A stretch of DNA of 64,000 nucleotides from Bacteroidota bacterium (GCA_018267365.1 JAFDYQ010000009.1:1-64000); one strand, 5' to 3'. Positions 1-10,060 are shown, numbered from the stretch's first letter. Program-made: numbers and translations. Notes: generated by a model not told the origin, from the sequence alone.

Positions 1-107
1 CCTGCCGAATTGCGCACGATGGCCTGGTAGTTGATTCCTTGAGGCGGAGCCTGAGACAGGAGCATATTGCAGAAGGTCACAGCCAGAATGAAGAATGCTT
101 TTTTCAT
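1..107 (-). CDS. Secreted protein, N-terminal fragment (3' part outside window)
   Basis: An open frame starts at ATG 107 on the minus strand and runs off the left edge. Its 35 visible residues are a signal peptide (MKKAFFILAV, hydrophobic core, then LLSQAPPQ) followed by GINYQAIVRNSAG. Starts of the form QGINYQAVVR are common in Bacteroidota surface proteins, many with collagen-like, tail-fibre or T9SS C-termini. That family knowledge gives the only functional hint, because the body of the protein is not in the window. The -7 box at 159-166 lies upstream. The frame and signal peptide are seen directly; the surface role is inferred. Confidence 0.7.
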   Translation of the reverse strand, partial: MKKAFFILAVTFCNMLLSQAPPQGINYQAIVRNSA

Positions 108-259
108 TTTGAAGAGGGTGAGGGTTGATGGATGTATTTGTCAAGGATTTACAGGCTTCAAAAATAAAGGTAGGTTAGCATCATTTTCACTACAAATACA
201 CTACAAGTGAGCTTTAACAACTTGTACCTCTGTATATTTGATCTACAAGAAAAGCATAC
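108..259. promoter_or_regulatory. Divergent intergenic region with two -7 boxes and an inverted repeat
   Basis: Two exact Bacteroidota -7 boxes (TAnnTTTG) face away from each other: TATTTTTG at 159-166 on the minus strand for the leftward secreted protein, and TATATTTG at 233-240 on the plus strand, 20 bases before the regulator's ATG. No convincing -33 TTG was seen for either. Between them, TACAAGT (202-208) and ACTTGTA (220-226) form a 7-bp inverted repeat with 11 bases between arms. CACTACAA also occurs twice. A regulator site is possible but not shown. Confidence 0.45.
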
Positions 260-1945
260 ATGCGACCCGGTAAGGATATACAGGCCCTCGATGATATATA
301 TGAGATGATCTGGCAGGATACGGAAAAGGCTATGGATATGGCCCTAAAAGCCTATAAAAAGTATAATACCCCGCGCCTCAACTATCCTTTTGCAAAAATA
401 CAGACGCTAATCTTCATCCTCCATCAGGTAGTCACCAAGGTGCCTAAACAAACCATAGATCCTATCCGGCTAAAAAAATACTTTCAAAAAAACGGATATG
501 ACTCTGATGCTGCGCTGATCCTGCTCTGGACCATCCGCTCTCTGGTAGCAAAAAGGCGCCATGATGAGGCCATACAGTACGATCAGGAATACGAGGAGAA
601 ATATGCTGCTGCCGCGGGTGCCATCCATCAGGCAGAGCGCATCCTGACCACAGGACAATACCGTCTGATGCGCGACCTCAATAAAGCTAATCAGGTAGAG
701 CAGGCGCTTCAGGCGGAAAATCTTTTGAGGGCACATCCTGAGCAGACAGCGTACTATCGGATCACACTCTCCAGTGTACTACAGTTCAAGGCTGAAGCGC
801 TGAGCCATACCGGCGATATAGCTTCTGCCCAAAGGGCGATAAATGAAGCAGTGCAGTTGGTAGATACTCCAGGCACCTCGCCTTACCATTCCTTCGTTTG
901 CCACTATTTCAAGGGTAATGTAGCTGCCATCGCGGGCAAAAATGAAGATGCGCTGCAGAGCTATTTGCTATTGGCTGAAAAATATGGGGGCAATGCCTTT
1001 TATGACAGGCTACTTATGTACGTTTATATCCAGATATTTAAAATGCTGAATGAGCAGTGGGCAAAAGCCACAGCAGCAAATAAGCCGGCACTCGTAGCAG
1101 GCCAAAAGAAATATCTGGCGCTCGCACAGTCACTGCTACATACTCAGGCGCGGCCCTATATCATACACTATCTACACCTGACCGAAGCCAGACTAAAAAG
1201 AGTGCTGGGGGAATACGACAGCGCAATATCACTGCTGGCCAAATCCCTGCGCCATTTCGACAGTATACAGTATACTAACCATGTGATAGATATATACGAG
1301 GAAGCGTATCTAAACTATCGCGACCGTGCCGAAAAAACCCAGCTACCCCGGCACTATCATAAAGCTATGCACACCCTGGTCAAGGTAAACAACCTCCACC
1401 ATAAGTATAATCAGGCACAAGGCAAGGAGAAAATGGAAGCTCTGATCAATAAATACGAGCTTCAGCAAAAAGAGCTGAACGAAAAATTACTACATCAGAA
1501 AATGGATGCAATGAATAAAGAGATGCAAATGACAGCGCTCAACCTGCAGGAAAAAGTAATGGTACTGGACGAGCTAAAAGGCTACGTGACATCCCTAAAG
1601 AAAAAAGGGAAGGAAACCAATGAACTCATCCGGACCATCTCGCGCAAGATAGACAGTGTGATCATAACTGAGCAAGACAAGTCTACCCTGCAACAAAAGA
1701 TAAGTGCAGCGGGTAGCGACTTTATGAGCATACTCTCTGACCGGTATCCCGATCTCAGCATGCTGGAGATACGCATGTGCACACTGCTCAAAACCGGCAT
1801 GACCAATAAAGAGCTATCCAAAATCTATGGCCAGAGCGAAAAAAGCTATGAGCAGCACCGCTACCGCATCAAGAAAAAAATGGGCCTGGGCCGTGATGAG
1901 AAATTAGTGCGTGTGCTGAATAAGCTGACGGCCCCCAAAGATTGA
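260..1945 (+). CDS. TPR, coiled-coil and LuxR-type HTH regulator
   Basis: This 561-residue protein has no signal peptide and no membrane segment, so it is probably cytoplasmic. Residues about 1-390 are helical repeats of TPR type (for example the AIQYDQEYEEKY and ALQSYLLLAEKY helices). Residues about 400-490 are charged and coiled-coil-like, rich in K, E, Q and M. The last 70 residues (LEIRMCTLLKTGMTNKEL, then YGQSEKSYEQHRYRIKKKMG) match the LuxR/GerE helix-turn-helix pattern used by Bacteroidota TPR regulators. Such proteins are thought to sense a protein or metabolite partner through the repeats and bind DNA with the C-terminus. No kinase or receiver domain is present, so the input is unknown. 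The ATG at 260 follows an exact -7 box by 20 bases and is the first in frame. Confidence 0.75.
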   Translation: MRPGKDIQALDDIYEMIWQDTEKAMDMALKAYKKYNTPRLNYPFAKIQTLIFILHQVVTKVPKQTIDPIRLKKYFQKNGYDSDAALILLWTIRSLVAKRRHDEAIQYDQEYEEKYAAAAGAIHQAERILTTGQYRLMRDLNKANQVEQALQAENLLRAHPEQTAYYRITLSSVLQFKAEALSHTGDIASAQRAINEAVQLVDTPGTSPYHSFVCHYFKGNVAAIAGKNEDALQSYLLLAEKYGGNAFYDRLLMYVYIQIFKMLNEQWAKATAANKPALVAGQKKYLALAQSLLHTQARPYIIHYLHLTEARLKRVLGEYDSAISLLAKSLRHFDSIQYTNHVIDIYEEAYLNYRDRAEKTQLPRHYHKAMHTLVKVNNLHHKYNQAQGKEKMEALINKYELQQKELNEKLLHQKMDAMNKEMQMTALNLQEKVMVLDELKGYVTSLKKKGKETNELIRTISRKIDSVIITEQDKSTLQQKISAAGSDFMSILSDRYPDLSMLEIRMCTLLKTGMTNKELSKIYGQSEKSYEQHRYRIKKKMGLGRDEKLVRVLNKLTAPKD

Positions 1946-1949
1946 GCTG

Positions 1950-1988
1950 CGAATAAAATAAAAAAGGGATACAGTTTCCCATATCCCC
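1950..1988 (-). terminator. Intrinsic terminator, minus strand
   Basis: GGGATA (about 1966-1971) and TATCCC (about 1981-1986) form a stem. On the minus strand it is followed by a T-rich tract (TTTTTTATTTTATT). It lies about 145 bases past the end of the leftward T9SS gene and just past the stop codon of the rightward regulator, so it probably ends the leftward transcript. Confidence 0.5.
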
Positions 1989-2130
1989 GCTCTTCCGGTA
2001 AGAAAAGTAAAAAGGTAGTTTTAGGTGTGAGGTGGATCAAAACAAAGGACAGGAGCCGGAGCGCCCGCCTTTGTTTCTAACAAAACCATTACTCTGAAAA
2101 AACAGTGCTCTTTCACAGGTATCGTTATTG

Positions 2131-5100
2131 CTATTTGGTCACCACTACTTTGCTCCGCACATCTGACCTCTCCCTGGTAGTCAGATAATATATACCCGAT
2201 GCTATACCTCCGGCGGTGAATGAATAAGGCACGCCGGCTGCGAGCTTCATCTCAGCTATCTGAGCACCCAGCGCATCTACCAAAACGAAGTCCCCGCTGA
2301 CATCACACGTGATCACAAATGTTCCGTTATTGGGATTAGGGTACAGGTCTAGCCGGACAGTGCCAGCAGGTACTTCGTCTATGCCGGTGCACACCTTGAG
2401 TGTGATAGTGTCTGTGGCGCTGTTGGTACAGCCATTGGTATCTGTATAGGTATATTGTATGGTATAGTTGCCCGGAGCAGCGCTCAACAGGCCTATAGTA
2501 TCATTGACCACTATACTGCCGCTAAAGGCACCACCTGCAGGCAGGCCTCCTTGCAGCATGACCGCCGGATAGGGGCCTATGCAGAATGAATTCTGAGGTA
2601 AATTGATAGATACATTTGGCAGCGGATAGCCCTGCGCCAGTACCACTGTGTCTGTCACATGGCAGCCGTTGGCATCTGTAGAGATGTATGGATAGGAGCC
2701 TGACGGCAGACCGGATATCTGCGTAGGCGCCTGCAGACCGATGGCGTCTATCTCTACCCAGTCACTGGCAGAGTCCGTAGCTATATCGAGCCTCACTGCA
2801 TCTACGCTATATGTACCGGGTAGCGGCACTGTCAGTATGGTAGCTACAACTGAGTCAGCCTGAGCATGATGTGTATACACCCTATGCCATGTGTGTGCCG
2901 GATACTCGCGTACAAATACGCTGTCTATATAGCCGGGAGTATACGTCTGATAGATATCTATCTCTGTAGCAGCCACAGGAGTACCGTAGCCTACTATCAG
3001 TGTATCCCGCTGGTCTCCGTAGCTGGATGCGGTCCAGGCCGTGCGGATATCTCCGTAGCTGGGATATGTATTGGGCGCTCCCAGCAGCTGATAGGCTGAC
3101 CAGCCGCCCGGACTAGTACTGTACTCTCTGGATTTGTAGAGAACTGTATCTGCCCACTGCGGCCCGGAATAATAGGTCTGACTGTGGAATGTGACGCTAT
3201 AAGAGCCGGTAGAATCTGAACTAAATACTATAGAACCGTCTGACAGGCCCACACAGGATACAGGATGAGAAAGGGTCACGACCGGTACAGCTGGCGTATT
3301 GACCGTGATCGTGGTAGTCAGTACAGTATCGCAGCTGAGGGTATCAGTATATGTGCCAGCCTGGCTGTAGGTATGCACACCTATATTGATCTGCTGACCG
3401 GTACAGATCTCCACGGCACTGTGAGGGTGCTGTACAGAAAGCACAGAGACATGTGCTGTATCGGCGCTGGTACAGCCGTTGACGCCGGTAGCCGTAGCGA
3501 TATAAATATTGCTTTGAGTGGGAGTCACAGTGACTGTATGCGTAGTATCTGTAGTACTCCACAGCACAGATGCCGTAGTCGTGGCAGTGAGTGTAGTGCC
3601 GGCACCCGGGCACAGCGTGACCTGATGAGGGGAAACAGAGATGGATGGAGATGGCAGGCCGGCAGGTATGATGGCGCTATCTGTAGCAGAGCATCCGCGT
3701 GAGTCAGTGACCGTATAGTAGCTCACACCGGCGGGCAGTGCACCGATGGTCAGCGGACTCAGCAGGCCTACTGCGTCTATCTCTACCCAGTTGGTAGCCA
3801 CATTTGTCGCTACGCCCATATTCACCTGATCTATGAGGTATGTACCTGGCAGTGGGATATGCAGGATGACAGATGTATGCGCAGTGCTCTGGACCGGCTG
3901 CACCGCATATACGGTATGCCAGATATTGGTACCAGCTTCTCTTACAGATACGGTATCTACCATGCCGGTGGTGTATGTTTCATAGATCGCTATCTCACTG
4001 GCCTGTACAGGCGGATTGTATCCCAGCACCACAGAGTCCCTGTGGCTGCCATAGCTCTGAGGAGTCCAGGACGTACCGATGTCGCCGTAGCTTGGGTAGG
4101 TGTTTGGTGCGCCGGTCAGTTGGGTGGCAGCATAGCCGCCGGAGCTGTATTGGGTACTATAGGCTATTACTGAGCTGGCCCAGCTGTAGCTGGAGCTATA
4201 GGTATGACCGCCCAGCGCCACGGTCAGTGCACTAGAGCTATCGGCTATCAGCTGCAGCACACCATCTGACCGACCCTGACAGCTGACGCCGTGGAGAACG
4301 GTATCCATATAGCTAAAGTGGCCAGAGATGAAAGTTATATTTCTTGTCACGATACTGTCGCAGCCAAAAGAGTCTATATATGTACCGCTCACAGTATAAG
4401 AGTGGCCATTGATGGTGATGGATGGCACATTGCATACATTATATACGTCGTGTATCTGCGGGATCGTAGTATAGGTGATGACTACATTCACAAAGCTATC
4501 GCATGCATATGGTATGGCATGGATCCCTGAGCCATGATAGGTCACCCCTCTGAAGGTCACACTATCATACCGGCAGATGGTAAATGGATACGATATGACA
4601 GGAACTGAAGAATACTGTACAGACACGGTATCCTTGGCTACGCATCCGTTTGTATCTGTGACGGTGACGACAAATGTACCGGAGCCCTGATATACAAGTG
4701 TGTCGCCGCAGTTGTAGTTAGTACCATCGTACCAGTAGGCATCTGCCAAGGGGGCACCGCCAGTGGTCGTAGTGCTCCAGTGGTTTAGCTGAGGCCCGCA
4801 GCCCTGCAGGCCCGGATTAATGGTAGTGTTTATACCCGCGCATAGGTTAGTAGCCCCATACTCATAGGCACCCATGTCAGCTGTACCGATGCGCGCAAAA
4901 CTACGGGCGTCTGTAGCGGGTGCTACGCCATTGTCTGAGGCATCTATGGCAGGGCTGCCGGCTATCAATGCTAAAGTGCCTTCGTATCGGCCATTGCCGC
5001 GCAGTACAGTATCGAGCACAGCTGTGGGAGTGCTGCCGTAGATATTGCCGGTGAGTACACCTCCCAGGTTTGAGCCCACTGTATCGGCTATGATATTATG

Positions 5101-5928
5101 TCCATTGGCAGAGGTGAATCCTCCGAACAATTCAGCTCCTGCTGTGTCGGCCGTATTCCCCACAAAAATGTTATTGCTGAGAGAGACCTGTCCGCTACCA
5201 TAGTTACCTCGCATAATGGCACCGCCGCGCGAGGCGCTATGATTGCCATAAAAGGTACTGTTGCGTACCAATAGCTTGCCTCCTTGCGGGTTGGAGATCG
5301 CACCGCCGCCAAATACAACACTAGTAGAGTAGTTGTGGATGAAAGTGGAGTTAGTGATCTCCATGTATCCAAAGTTATTGCACACTGCACCGCCTCCGCT
5401 CAGGTAGCCATAGCCCCCGGTCGTATAGTTGCTATCAAAAGTGCAGTTAGTAATAAAGATAGTATCTCCGTTATTAAAGACAGCGCCCTCATCAGGAGAA
5501 TGGTTCCCTTTCAGCAGGCAGTGATCCAGATGGACAGTGATGCCGCCGGAGCCGACAAATATTGCCGACCCGAAGCTTCCCACGCCGTTGTTCAAAAAGG
5601 TAAAGTTTCGGATGGTCACATGGGTACCGGCCGGTGAGCTTTGAAACCAGGTCGTACCCATTTGAGCCGATAGATCGCTCGGTCCGGTGATTTCAATTGA
5701 GGTAGTGGGTATAGGATCGATATAGTATTTGCCATCGGTATTCAGATTGCTGGGCGTACACACATTGATGATGTGCGGATGGTCAGGTGTGGTAGGGTGG
5801 GCATTGGCATCAGCTATCGCCTCATGGAGCGATCCCGGGCCTGTACCGGCACGTGTGACAGTATACGTATTGGCAAAGGACGTACAGCCTATCACGACGG
5901 CAGCGAGGGTGAGTAATATCTTTTTCAT
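2131..5928 (-). CDS. T9SS-sorted parallel beta-helix protein (choice-of-anchor Q, SprB-like repeats)
   Basis: This 1265-residue secreted protein has a signal peptide (MKKILLTLAAVVIGCTSFA). Residues about 20-355 are a right-handed beta-helix with glycine-rich turns and repeated TxxNSTF/NCTF strands. They end in the choice-of-anchor Q signature GSPAIDASDNG...ADMGAYEYG. Next come PKD/Ig-like stretches (TDTNGCVAKDTV). Two long modules follow, near residues 548-760 and 890-1100. Each starts like a SprB repeat (VSCxGxSDG), contains an inserted segment with GAPNTYPSYGDI, and closes with an SprB-like end (TDSRGCSATD or TDANGCHVTD). The C-terminus (LYPNPNNGTF...) is a type A T9SS sorting domain, so the mature protein should be exported by T9SS and held at the surface or released. 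Substrate and role are unknown. A -7 box sits at 5952-5959. Confidence 0.85.
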   Translation of the reverse strand: MKKILLTLAAVVIGCTSFANTYTVTRAGTGPGSLHEAIADANAHPTTPDHPHIINVCTPSNLNTDGKYYIDPIPTTSIEITGPSDLSAQMGTTWFQSSPAGTHVTIRNFTFLNNGVGSFGSAIFVGSGGITVHLDHCLLKGNHSPDEGAVFNNGDTIFITNCTFDSNYTTGGYGYLSGGGAVCNNFGYMEITNSTFIHNYSTSVVFGGGAISNPQGGKLLVRNSTFYGNHSASRGGAIMRGNYGSGQVSLSNNIFVGNTADTAGAELFGGFTSANGHNIIADTVGSNLGGVLTGNIYGSTPTAVLDTVLRGNGRYEGTLALIAGSPAIDASDNGVAPATDARSFARIGTADMGAYEYGATNLCAGINTTINPGLQGCGPQLNHWSTTTTGGAPLADAYWYDGTNYNCGDTLVYQGSGTFVVTVTDTNGCVAKDTVSVQYSSVPVISYPFTICRYDSVTFRGVTYHGSGIHAIPYACDSFVNVVITYTTIPQIHDVYNVCNVPSITINGHSYTVSGTYIDSFGCDSIVTRNITFISGHFSYMDTVLHGVSCQGRSDGVLQLIADSSSALTVALGGHTYSSSYSWASSVIAYSTQYSSGGYAATQLTGAPNTYPSYGDIGTSWTPQSYGSHRDSVVLGYNPPVQASEIAIYETYTTGMVDTVSVREAGTNIWHTVYAVQPVQSTAHTSVILHIPLPGTYLIDQVNMGVATNVATNWVEIDAVGLLSPLTIGALPAGVSYYTVTDSRGCSATDSAIIPAGLPSPSISVSPHQVTLCPGAGTTLTATTTASVLWSTTDTTHTVTVTPTQSNIYIATATGVNGCTSADTAHVSVLSVQHPHSAVEICTGQQINIGVHTYSQAGTYTDTLSCDTVLTTTITVNTPAVPVVTLSHPVSCVGLSDGSIVFSSDSTGSYSVTFHSQTYYSGPQWADTVLYKSREYSTSPGGWSAYQLLGAPNTYPSYGDIRTAWTASSYGDQRDTLIVGYGTPVAATEIDIYQTYTPGYIDSVFVREYPAHTWHRVYTHHAQADSVVATILTVPLPGTYSVDAVRLDIATDSASDWVEIDAIGLQAPTQISGLPSGSYPYISTDANGCHVTDTVVLAQGYPLPNVSINLPQNSFCIGPYPAVMLQGGLPAGGAFSGSIVVNDTIGLLSAAPGNYTIQYTYTDTNGCTNSATDTITLKVCTGIDEVPAGTVRLDLYPNPNNGTFVITCDVSGDFVLVDALGAQIAEMKLAAGVPYSFTAGGIASGIYYLTTRERSDVRSKVVVTK

Positions 5929-5951
5929 GTAATCGGTTTTGGTTTATAGCC

Positions 5952-5959
5952 CAAAACTA
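5952..5959 (-). promoter_or_regulatory. Candidate -7 promoter box
   Basis: TAGTTTTG on the minus strand matches TAnnTTTG exactly and lies 23 bases before the start codon of the T9SS beta-helix gene. No clear -33 TTG at about 20 bases was seen. Confidence 0.4.
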
Positions 5960-6034
5960 CCTGCCCGATCACACCGAGTATAATTTATGGTATCAAATGC
6001 ACCAGAATGGTGACAAGATGCAACCGCAGGAAAT

Positions 6035-7963
6035 CTACTGAAGCGGAAAGGTCAGTCGGAAGACCGCTCCCCCGTCAGTGCCATATACCAGTGTGCCCTT
6101 CAGCTGACGTGCCAGTTCTGATATGATGCGCATGCCTAGTGTGCGACTCGCCCTCACATCAAAGCCTGCAGGCATTCCCGGGCCATTATCGGCATACAGG
6201 ATGCTGCAGATATTGTCTGCATCTTTTGATATAGTTATGCGGATTGCACCACCGGATCTATTGATGCCTGCATATTTGATAGAGTTTGTGATCAGCTCAT
6301 TTAGTATGACACCCAGAGGTATGGCCCGCTCCATATCCAGTGTGAGGCCCTCCGGCTCTACAGTGACTGTGACAGCTATAGCCTGAGCGCCAAAGACAAG
6401 CTTCAGGTCTGTACAGAGCTGGGTGATGTAGTCCGCCAAATGTATGGCAGAGAGTGCCTCCTGCGCATAGAGTTTCTGATGGATCAGTGCTATGCTCCTG
6501 ACCCTGTTGTGGCTTTCTCGCAGAGCCTCTTTTGCCTTATCGTCTGTCATAGAGCTGGCCTGCAGGCTGAGCAGGCTGGAGACTATCTGTAGATTGTTCT
6601 TTACTCTGTGATGTATCTCCAGCATCAGAGTATCTTTCTCCGCGGCCTGCTCTTCTATTTGCTTTTTCTGTGCGGCCAGGAGCAGATTTGCGCGCTGGCT
6701 GGTGCGATAGTTTCTGACCACTACCAGTATGAGCAGGCAGAGCAGCACCAGTACGACAGCTGCGCCGATGATGATGGCGCGCAGGTTACTGTTTTCCTGT
6801 GCTTTCTGCTTCACCTGATAGCGTACCTCTATGTCGCGCTGAGCCATTTCAGCCCGCAGCTGCAGATTGGCCGCGGTCTGGCGCTGCGCATCACTGAGCA
6901 CACTATCTCCCCATCGGTTATACTCCTGGTAGTATTTCAGCGCCTGAGCGTTCTGGCCGCGCAGTTGCGCTATATCACTCAGGGTTTTGTTTGACTCTTT
7001 GATGTATAGTTTCGCGTGGTATTCTGTAGCATCTCTCAGCAGACGCGAGGCATACCTCTCGGCATCAATCACTTTGCCCGTCTTCACATATAGTTTGCTC
7101 AGGAGGTCCAGCCCGTTCATCACATTCATAGGGCGCTTGATGCTATCCATCACAGCTACCGCCTGCAGCAGGCATTTTTCTGCCTCTTGCGTCTTTCCCA
7201 TCTCCACATAGATATCGCCCATGCTGGTGAGAGAGGAGGCGTGCTCATAGTTGTTTTGCCCATTGAGGCGCGCCATATCCCTCACTACGGTGAGCATGAT
7301 CTCGGCGGAGTCGTCCCTGCCGGCACGGTGATATTCGCTGGCTATATTGGCCGCTATGAGCTCGGCAAAGCCCCAGTTTTTCAAGGTAGCAGCCACCTCT
7401 GCTGCCCGCTTGTAGTACCGTATCGTGACCAGAGGGTCCCGACCCAGCGCATCATATACCGACGCGATATTGTTTGAGATGGTCGCTATCATTCGGTCGT
7501 TCTTGCATTGCTCCGCCACCCGCAGGCCATCTATATAGTACTGCAGCGAGCGGTCATAATCGCCCATATCCTGATACATACCCGCAGTGAGACTCAGGCA
7601 CGACGCCTCATAGAAACCACTGCCGCCCTTACGCGCAAAGCCAATAGCTTTCTCATATAGCTCCATGCCCTCAGCAGGTTTGTTTTCTATCACGCGCACG
7701 AGGCCCATGGTCCTGTAGCCATCTGCCAGCAGCAGTGGGTAGCCATGGGCCAGGCGGACCTCCTCTGCGGCCAGTAGCCAGGCGGAGTCATTTTGTAGAA
7801 ACTTCATCTCCCAGGCTATCTCTCCGCATATGCGCGCACGGGCGGTATCGCTGCGGGCCGCCGCCAGTTGGGATCTCAGGGCCGCCATACCACTAGCCTG
7901 ACCACTGCAGGTGGCCAGGTATGGCAGCCAGAGCCCAAGCGCAAGAATGCAGCGACGGATCAT
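6035..7963 (-). CDS. TPR sensor histidine kinase, HisKA_2 type
   Basis: This 642-residue membrane sensor kinase starts with a signal peptide (MIRRCILALGLWLPYLATCSG). A large extracytoplasmic TPR region follows (about 40-370), then one transmembrane helix (about 395-416, AIIIGAAVVLVLLCLLILVVV), a short coiled coil, and the phosphoacceptor motif EIHHRVKNNLQIVSSLLSLQ at about 450-470. This motif is typical of HisKA_2 kinases. The C-terminal HATPase shows the N box (NELITNSIKYA) and G box (ADNGPGMP). The gene lies 93 bases downstream of a LytTR response regulator in the same direction, so the two probably form a two-component pair. TPR-type kinases in this phylum are common; the signal sensed is unknown. 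The kinase assignment is secure and the pairing is inferred from adjacency. Confidence 0.88.
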   Translation of the reverse strand: MIRRCILALGLWLPYLATCSGQASGMAALRSQLAAARSDTARARICGEIAWEMKFLQNDSAWLLAAEEVRLAHGYPLLLADGYRTMGLVRVIENKPAEGMELYEKAIGFARKGGSGFYEASCLSLTAGMYQDMGDYDRSLQYYIDGLRVAEQCKNDRMIATISNNIASVYDALGRDPLVTIRYYKRAAEVAATLKNWGFAELIAANIASEYHRAGRDDSAEIMLTVVRDMARLNGQNNYEHASSLTSMGDIYVEMGKTQEAEKCLLQAVAVMDSIKRPMNVMNGLDLLSKLYVKTGKVIDAERYASRLLRDATEYHAKLYIKESNKTLSDIAQLRGQNAQALKYYQEYNRWGDSVLSDAQRQTAANLQLRAEMAQRDIEVRYQVKQKAQENSNLRAIIIGAAVVLVLLCLLILVVVRNYRTSQRANLLLAAQKKQIEEQAAEKDTLMLEIHHRVKNNLQIVSSLLSLQASSMTDDKAKEALRESHNRVRSIALIHQKLYAQEALSAIHLADYITQLCTDLKLVFGAQAIAVTVTVEPEGLTLDMERAIPLGVILNELITNSIKYAGINRSGGAIRITISKDADNICSILYADNGPGMPAGFDVRASRTLGMRIISELARQLKGTLVYGTDGGAVFRLTFPLQ

Positions 7964-8056
7964 GATATCTCAGGATACAAGCTGCAAACAATCTGGCAGC
8001 GAGGCAATTTTATGGTGTGAACTGCAGTAGTATGGTGATGACAGGCATCCATCATA

Positions 8057-8785
8057 TCACTGTATGCGCCTTATCTTTTCAAACAGGTCGTCCTTATAGT
8101 TTCGGCTCAGCGGTATGGTTGCTTTGCCTACGGTCACCTCGGTGTGGCTGAGTGATTCTACTTTCTGGAGGTGTATCACATAGCTCTTGTGTATCTGCAT
8201 AAAGAAATCAGCAGGCAGGTTTGGCAGGAAATCGCGAAAACTGGATCGGATGATATGCTTTGCCTTGTCAGTGACGATGTGTATGTAGTTGCCATCGCTC
8301 TCCAGATAGTGTATGTCGGAGATATTGAGTTTGATGTACTTTGTGTCTGTCTTGACAAATACACTGGCATCTATCTGCCACTGCGGAGGCATAGTGGCGG
8401 AGGCATTTGGCGATTCTACGAAGTTGGCCAATGCGATCTCTATACAGGTATACAGATCCTCCTGGCCAAAGGGTTTGACGAGGTAGCCATTAGGCTTCAG
8501 AGCTGCGGCCTGAGATACAGTAGAGCGATCTGAGTGAGAGGTGATAAAGATGAAGGGCTTGTTGTATTTTTCCCGCACCAGCTGGGCCAGATCGAGGCCA
8601 TTGCGGCCTGTGCCGAGCTGTATATCCATGAGTACGAGGTCAGGACGGTACACCTCCAGCGCAGCCACAGCCTCATCATAAGAGTAGGCGGCCGGCAGCA
8701 CCTCGTATCCGATCCTCATCAGCATATCGCTCATGTCCATAGCCACGAGCGACTCATCTTCTACTATCAGGATCTTGACCAGCAT
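8057..8785 (-). CDS. LytTR-family response regulator
   Basis: This 242-residue protein has an N-terminal receiver domain with the acidic pair E9/D10, phosphoacceptor D54 (LVLMDIQLG), conserved T/S in FITSHS and K in LVKPFG. The C-terminal half is a LytTR DNA-binding domain (YLESDGNYIHIVTD, then FMQIHKSYVIHLQKV and IPLSRNYKDDL). LytTR regulators bind short direct repeats in target promoters. It lies upstream of the TPR histidine kinase gene, its likely partner. ATG 8785 begins directly at the receiver fold (MLVKILIVEDE), so the start is well supported. Confidence 0.9.
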   Translation of the reverse strand: MLVKILIVEDESLVAMDMSDMLMRIGYEVLPAAYSYDEAVAALEVYRPDLVLMDIQLGTGRNGLDLAQLVREKYNKPFIFITSHSDRSTVSQAAALKPNGYLVKPFGQEDLYTCIEIALANFVESPNASATMPPQWQIDASVFVKTDTKYIKLNISDIHYLESDGNYIHIVTDKAKHIIRSSFRDFLPNLPADFFMQIHKSYVIHLQKVESLSHTEVTVGKATIPLSRNYKDDLFEKIRRIQ

Positions 8786-8872
8786 ATCAGTGTGAATACC
8801 TGATAGCTAATATAATACAGATAAAACCAGATTATAAGGAAAAGGGCTGTTACACGCAAAATTTCAGTAGGA

Positions 8873-10060
8873 TCATCCCTCGCGGAATACGTCTTTCATC
8901 CTGTCAAAAAAACCCTTTTCGCCCTTTTGTGGTTGCGGTTTGAAGTTGGGAGACTGTCGGAGTTTTTCCATCAGCTTTTCTTCCTCCGCGTTTAGCTTCT
9001 GAGGGGTGTAGATATTGACTATGACCAGTTGGTCACCCTTACCGTAGCTATTGACAGATGGCACTCCCTTGCCGTTTAGACGTAGCACCTTGCCTGCCTG
9101 CGTACCGGCTGGCACTTTGATTTTCGCTTTACCATCTACGGTAGGTACCTCTACACTGCAGCCCAGGGCGGCATCCGCAAAGTTTAGGTATAGATTATAG
9201 ATTACATTTTGGCCATCTATTTCCAGGTCGGCATTTTGCTCCACCTCGATAGCTATGATCAGATCCCCGGCAGGACCACCTTGCTCTCCCGCATTTCCCT
9301 TGCCGCTCATAGATAGCTGCATACCATCCTGCACACCTGCGGGAATATCAAAGGTTAGTGTTTCTTCGCCATATTCTGTACCCAGGCCATTGCAGGTAGG
9401 GCATTTCTTAGTAATCATTTCGCCAGAACCATTGCACTGCGGGCAGGTAGTGGTAGTCTGCATCTGGCCGAGTATCGTATTGGTAGTGCGGCGCACTACA
9501 CCATTGCCTCCGCACATGGTACATTTAGATACTGAGCTGGCGTCCTTGGCACCCGAGCCGTGGCAGGTGTGGCACTGTACATGCTTTTTTACCTTGATCG
9601 TTTTCTTGGCACCATGAGCTACCTCTGCCAGGGTCATCCGTACACGTATACGCAGGTTACTTCCTTTGCGGCCGCGCTGACGCTGACCGCCACCTCCACC
9701 GCCGCCAAAAAAGCCTTCGAAGGGATCAAATCCACCGCCGCCGCCACGAGCATTGCCAAAGATATCCCCGAAGTTTCGGAAGATATCCTCCACATTCATG
9801 CCACCGCCATGGAAACCTCCACCTTGGCCCATATTTTCGGCTGCGTGTCCATACTGGTCATACCGGGCTCGCTTCTGTTCATCGCTCAGCACCTCATATG
9901 CTTCGGCAGCTTCCTTAAATTTCTCTTCAGCTGCCTTGTCGCCCTGGTTTCGGTCAGGGTGATATTTCAGTGCTACCTTGCGGTACGCTTTCTTGATCTC
10001 CTCTGCCGATGCGCCTTTGGCTACACCCAGTACTTCGTAATAATCTCTTTTGCCTGCCAT
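8873..10060 (-). CDS. dnaJ: Chaperone DnaJ
   Basis: This full-length Hsp40 co-chaperone (395 residues) stimulates DnaK ATP hydrolysis and delivers unfolded clients. The J domain (1-70) has the HPD motif in [10 protein letters not shown] Gly/Phe-rich linker follows ([13 protein letters not shown]). The zinc domain carries all four CxxCxGxG motifs ([32 protein letters not shown]). The C-terminal substrate domains are complete. It lies 32 bases downstream of grpE on the same strand, a common operon. The start is preceded by a purine-rich GGGAGGGAG, unusually SD-like for this phylum. dnaK is not in the window. Confidence 0.97.
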   Translation of the reverse strand: MAGKRDYYEVLGVAKGASAEEIKKAYRKVALKYHPDRNQGDKAAEEKFKEAAEAYEVLSDEQKRARYDQYGHAAENMGQGGGFHGGGMNVEDIFRNFGDIFGNARGGGGGFDPFEGFFGGGGGGGQRQRGRKGSNLRIRVRMTLAEVAHGAKKTIKVKKHVQCHTCHGSGAKDASSVSKCTMCGGNGVVRRTTNTILGQMQTTTTCPQCNGSGEMITKKCPTCNGLGTEYGEETLTFDIPAGVQDGMQLSMSGKGNAGEQGGPAGDLIIAIEVEQNADLEIDGQNVIYNLYLNFADAALGCSVEVPTVDGKAKIKVPAGTQAGKVLRLNGKGVPSVNSYGKGDQLVIVNIYTPQKLNAEEEKLMEKLRQSPNFKPQPQKGEKGFFDRMKDVFREG

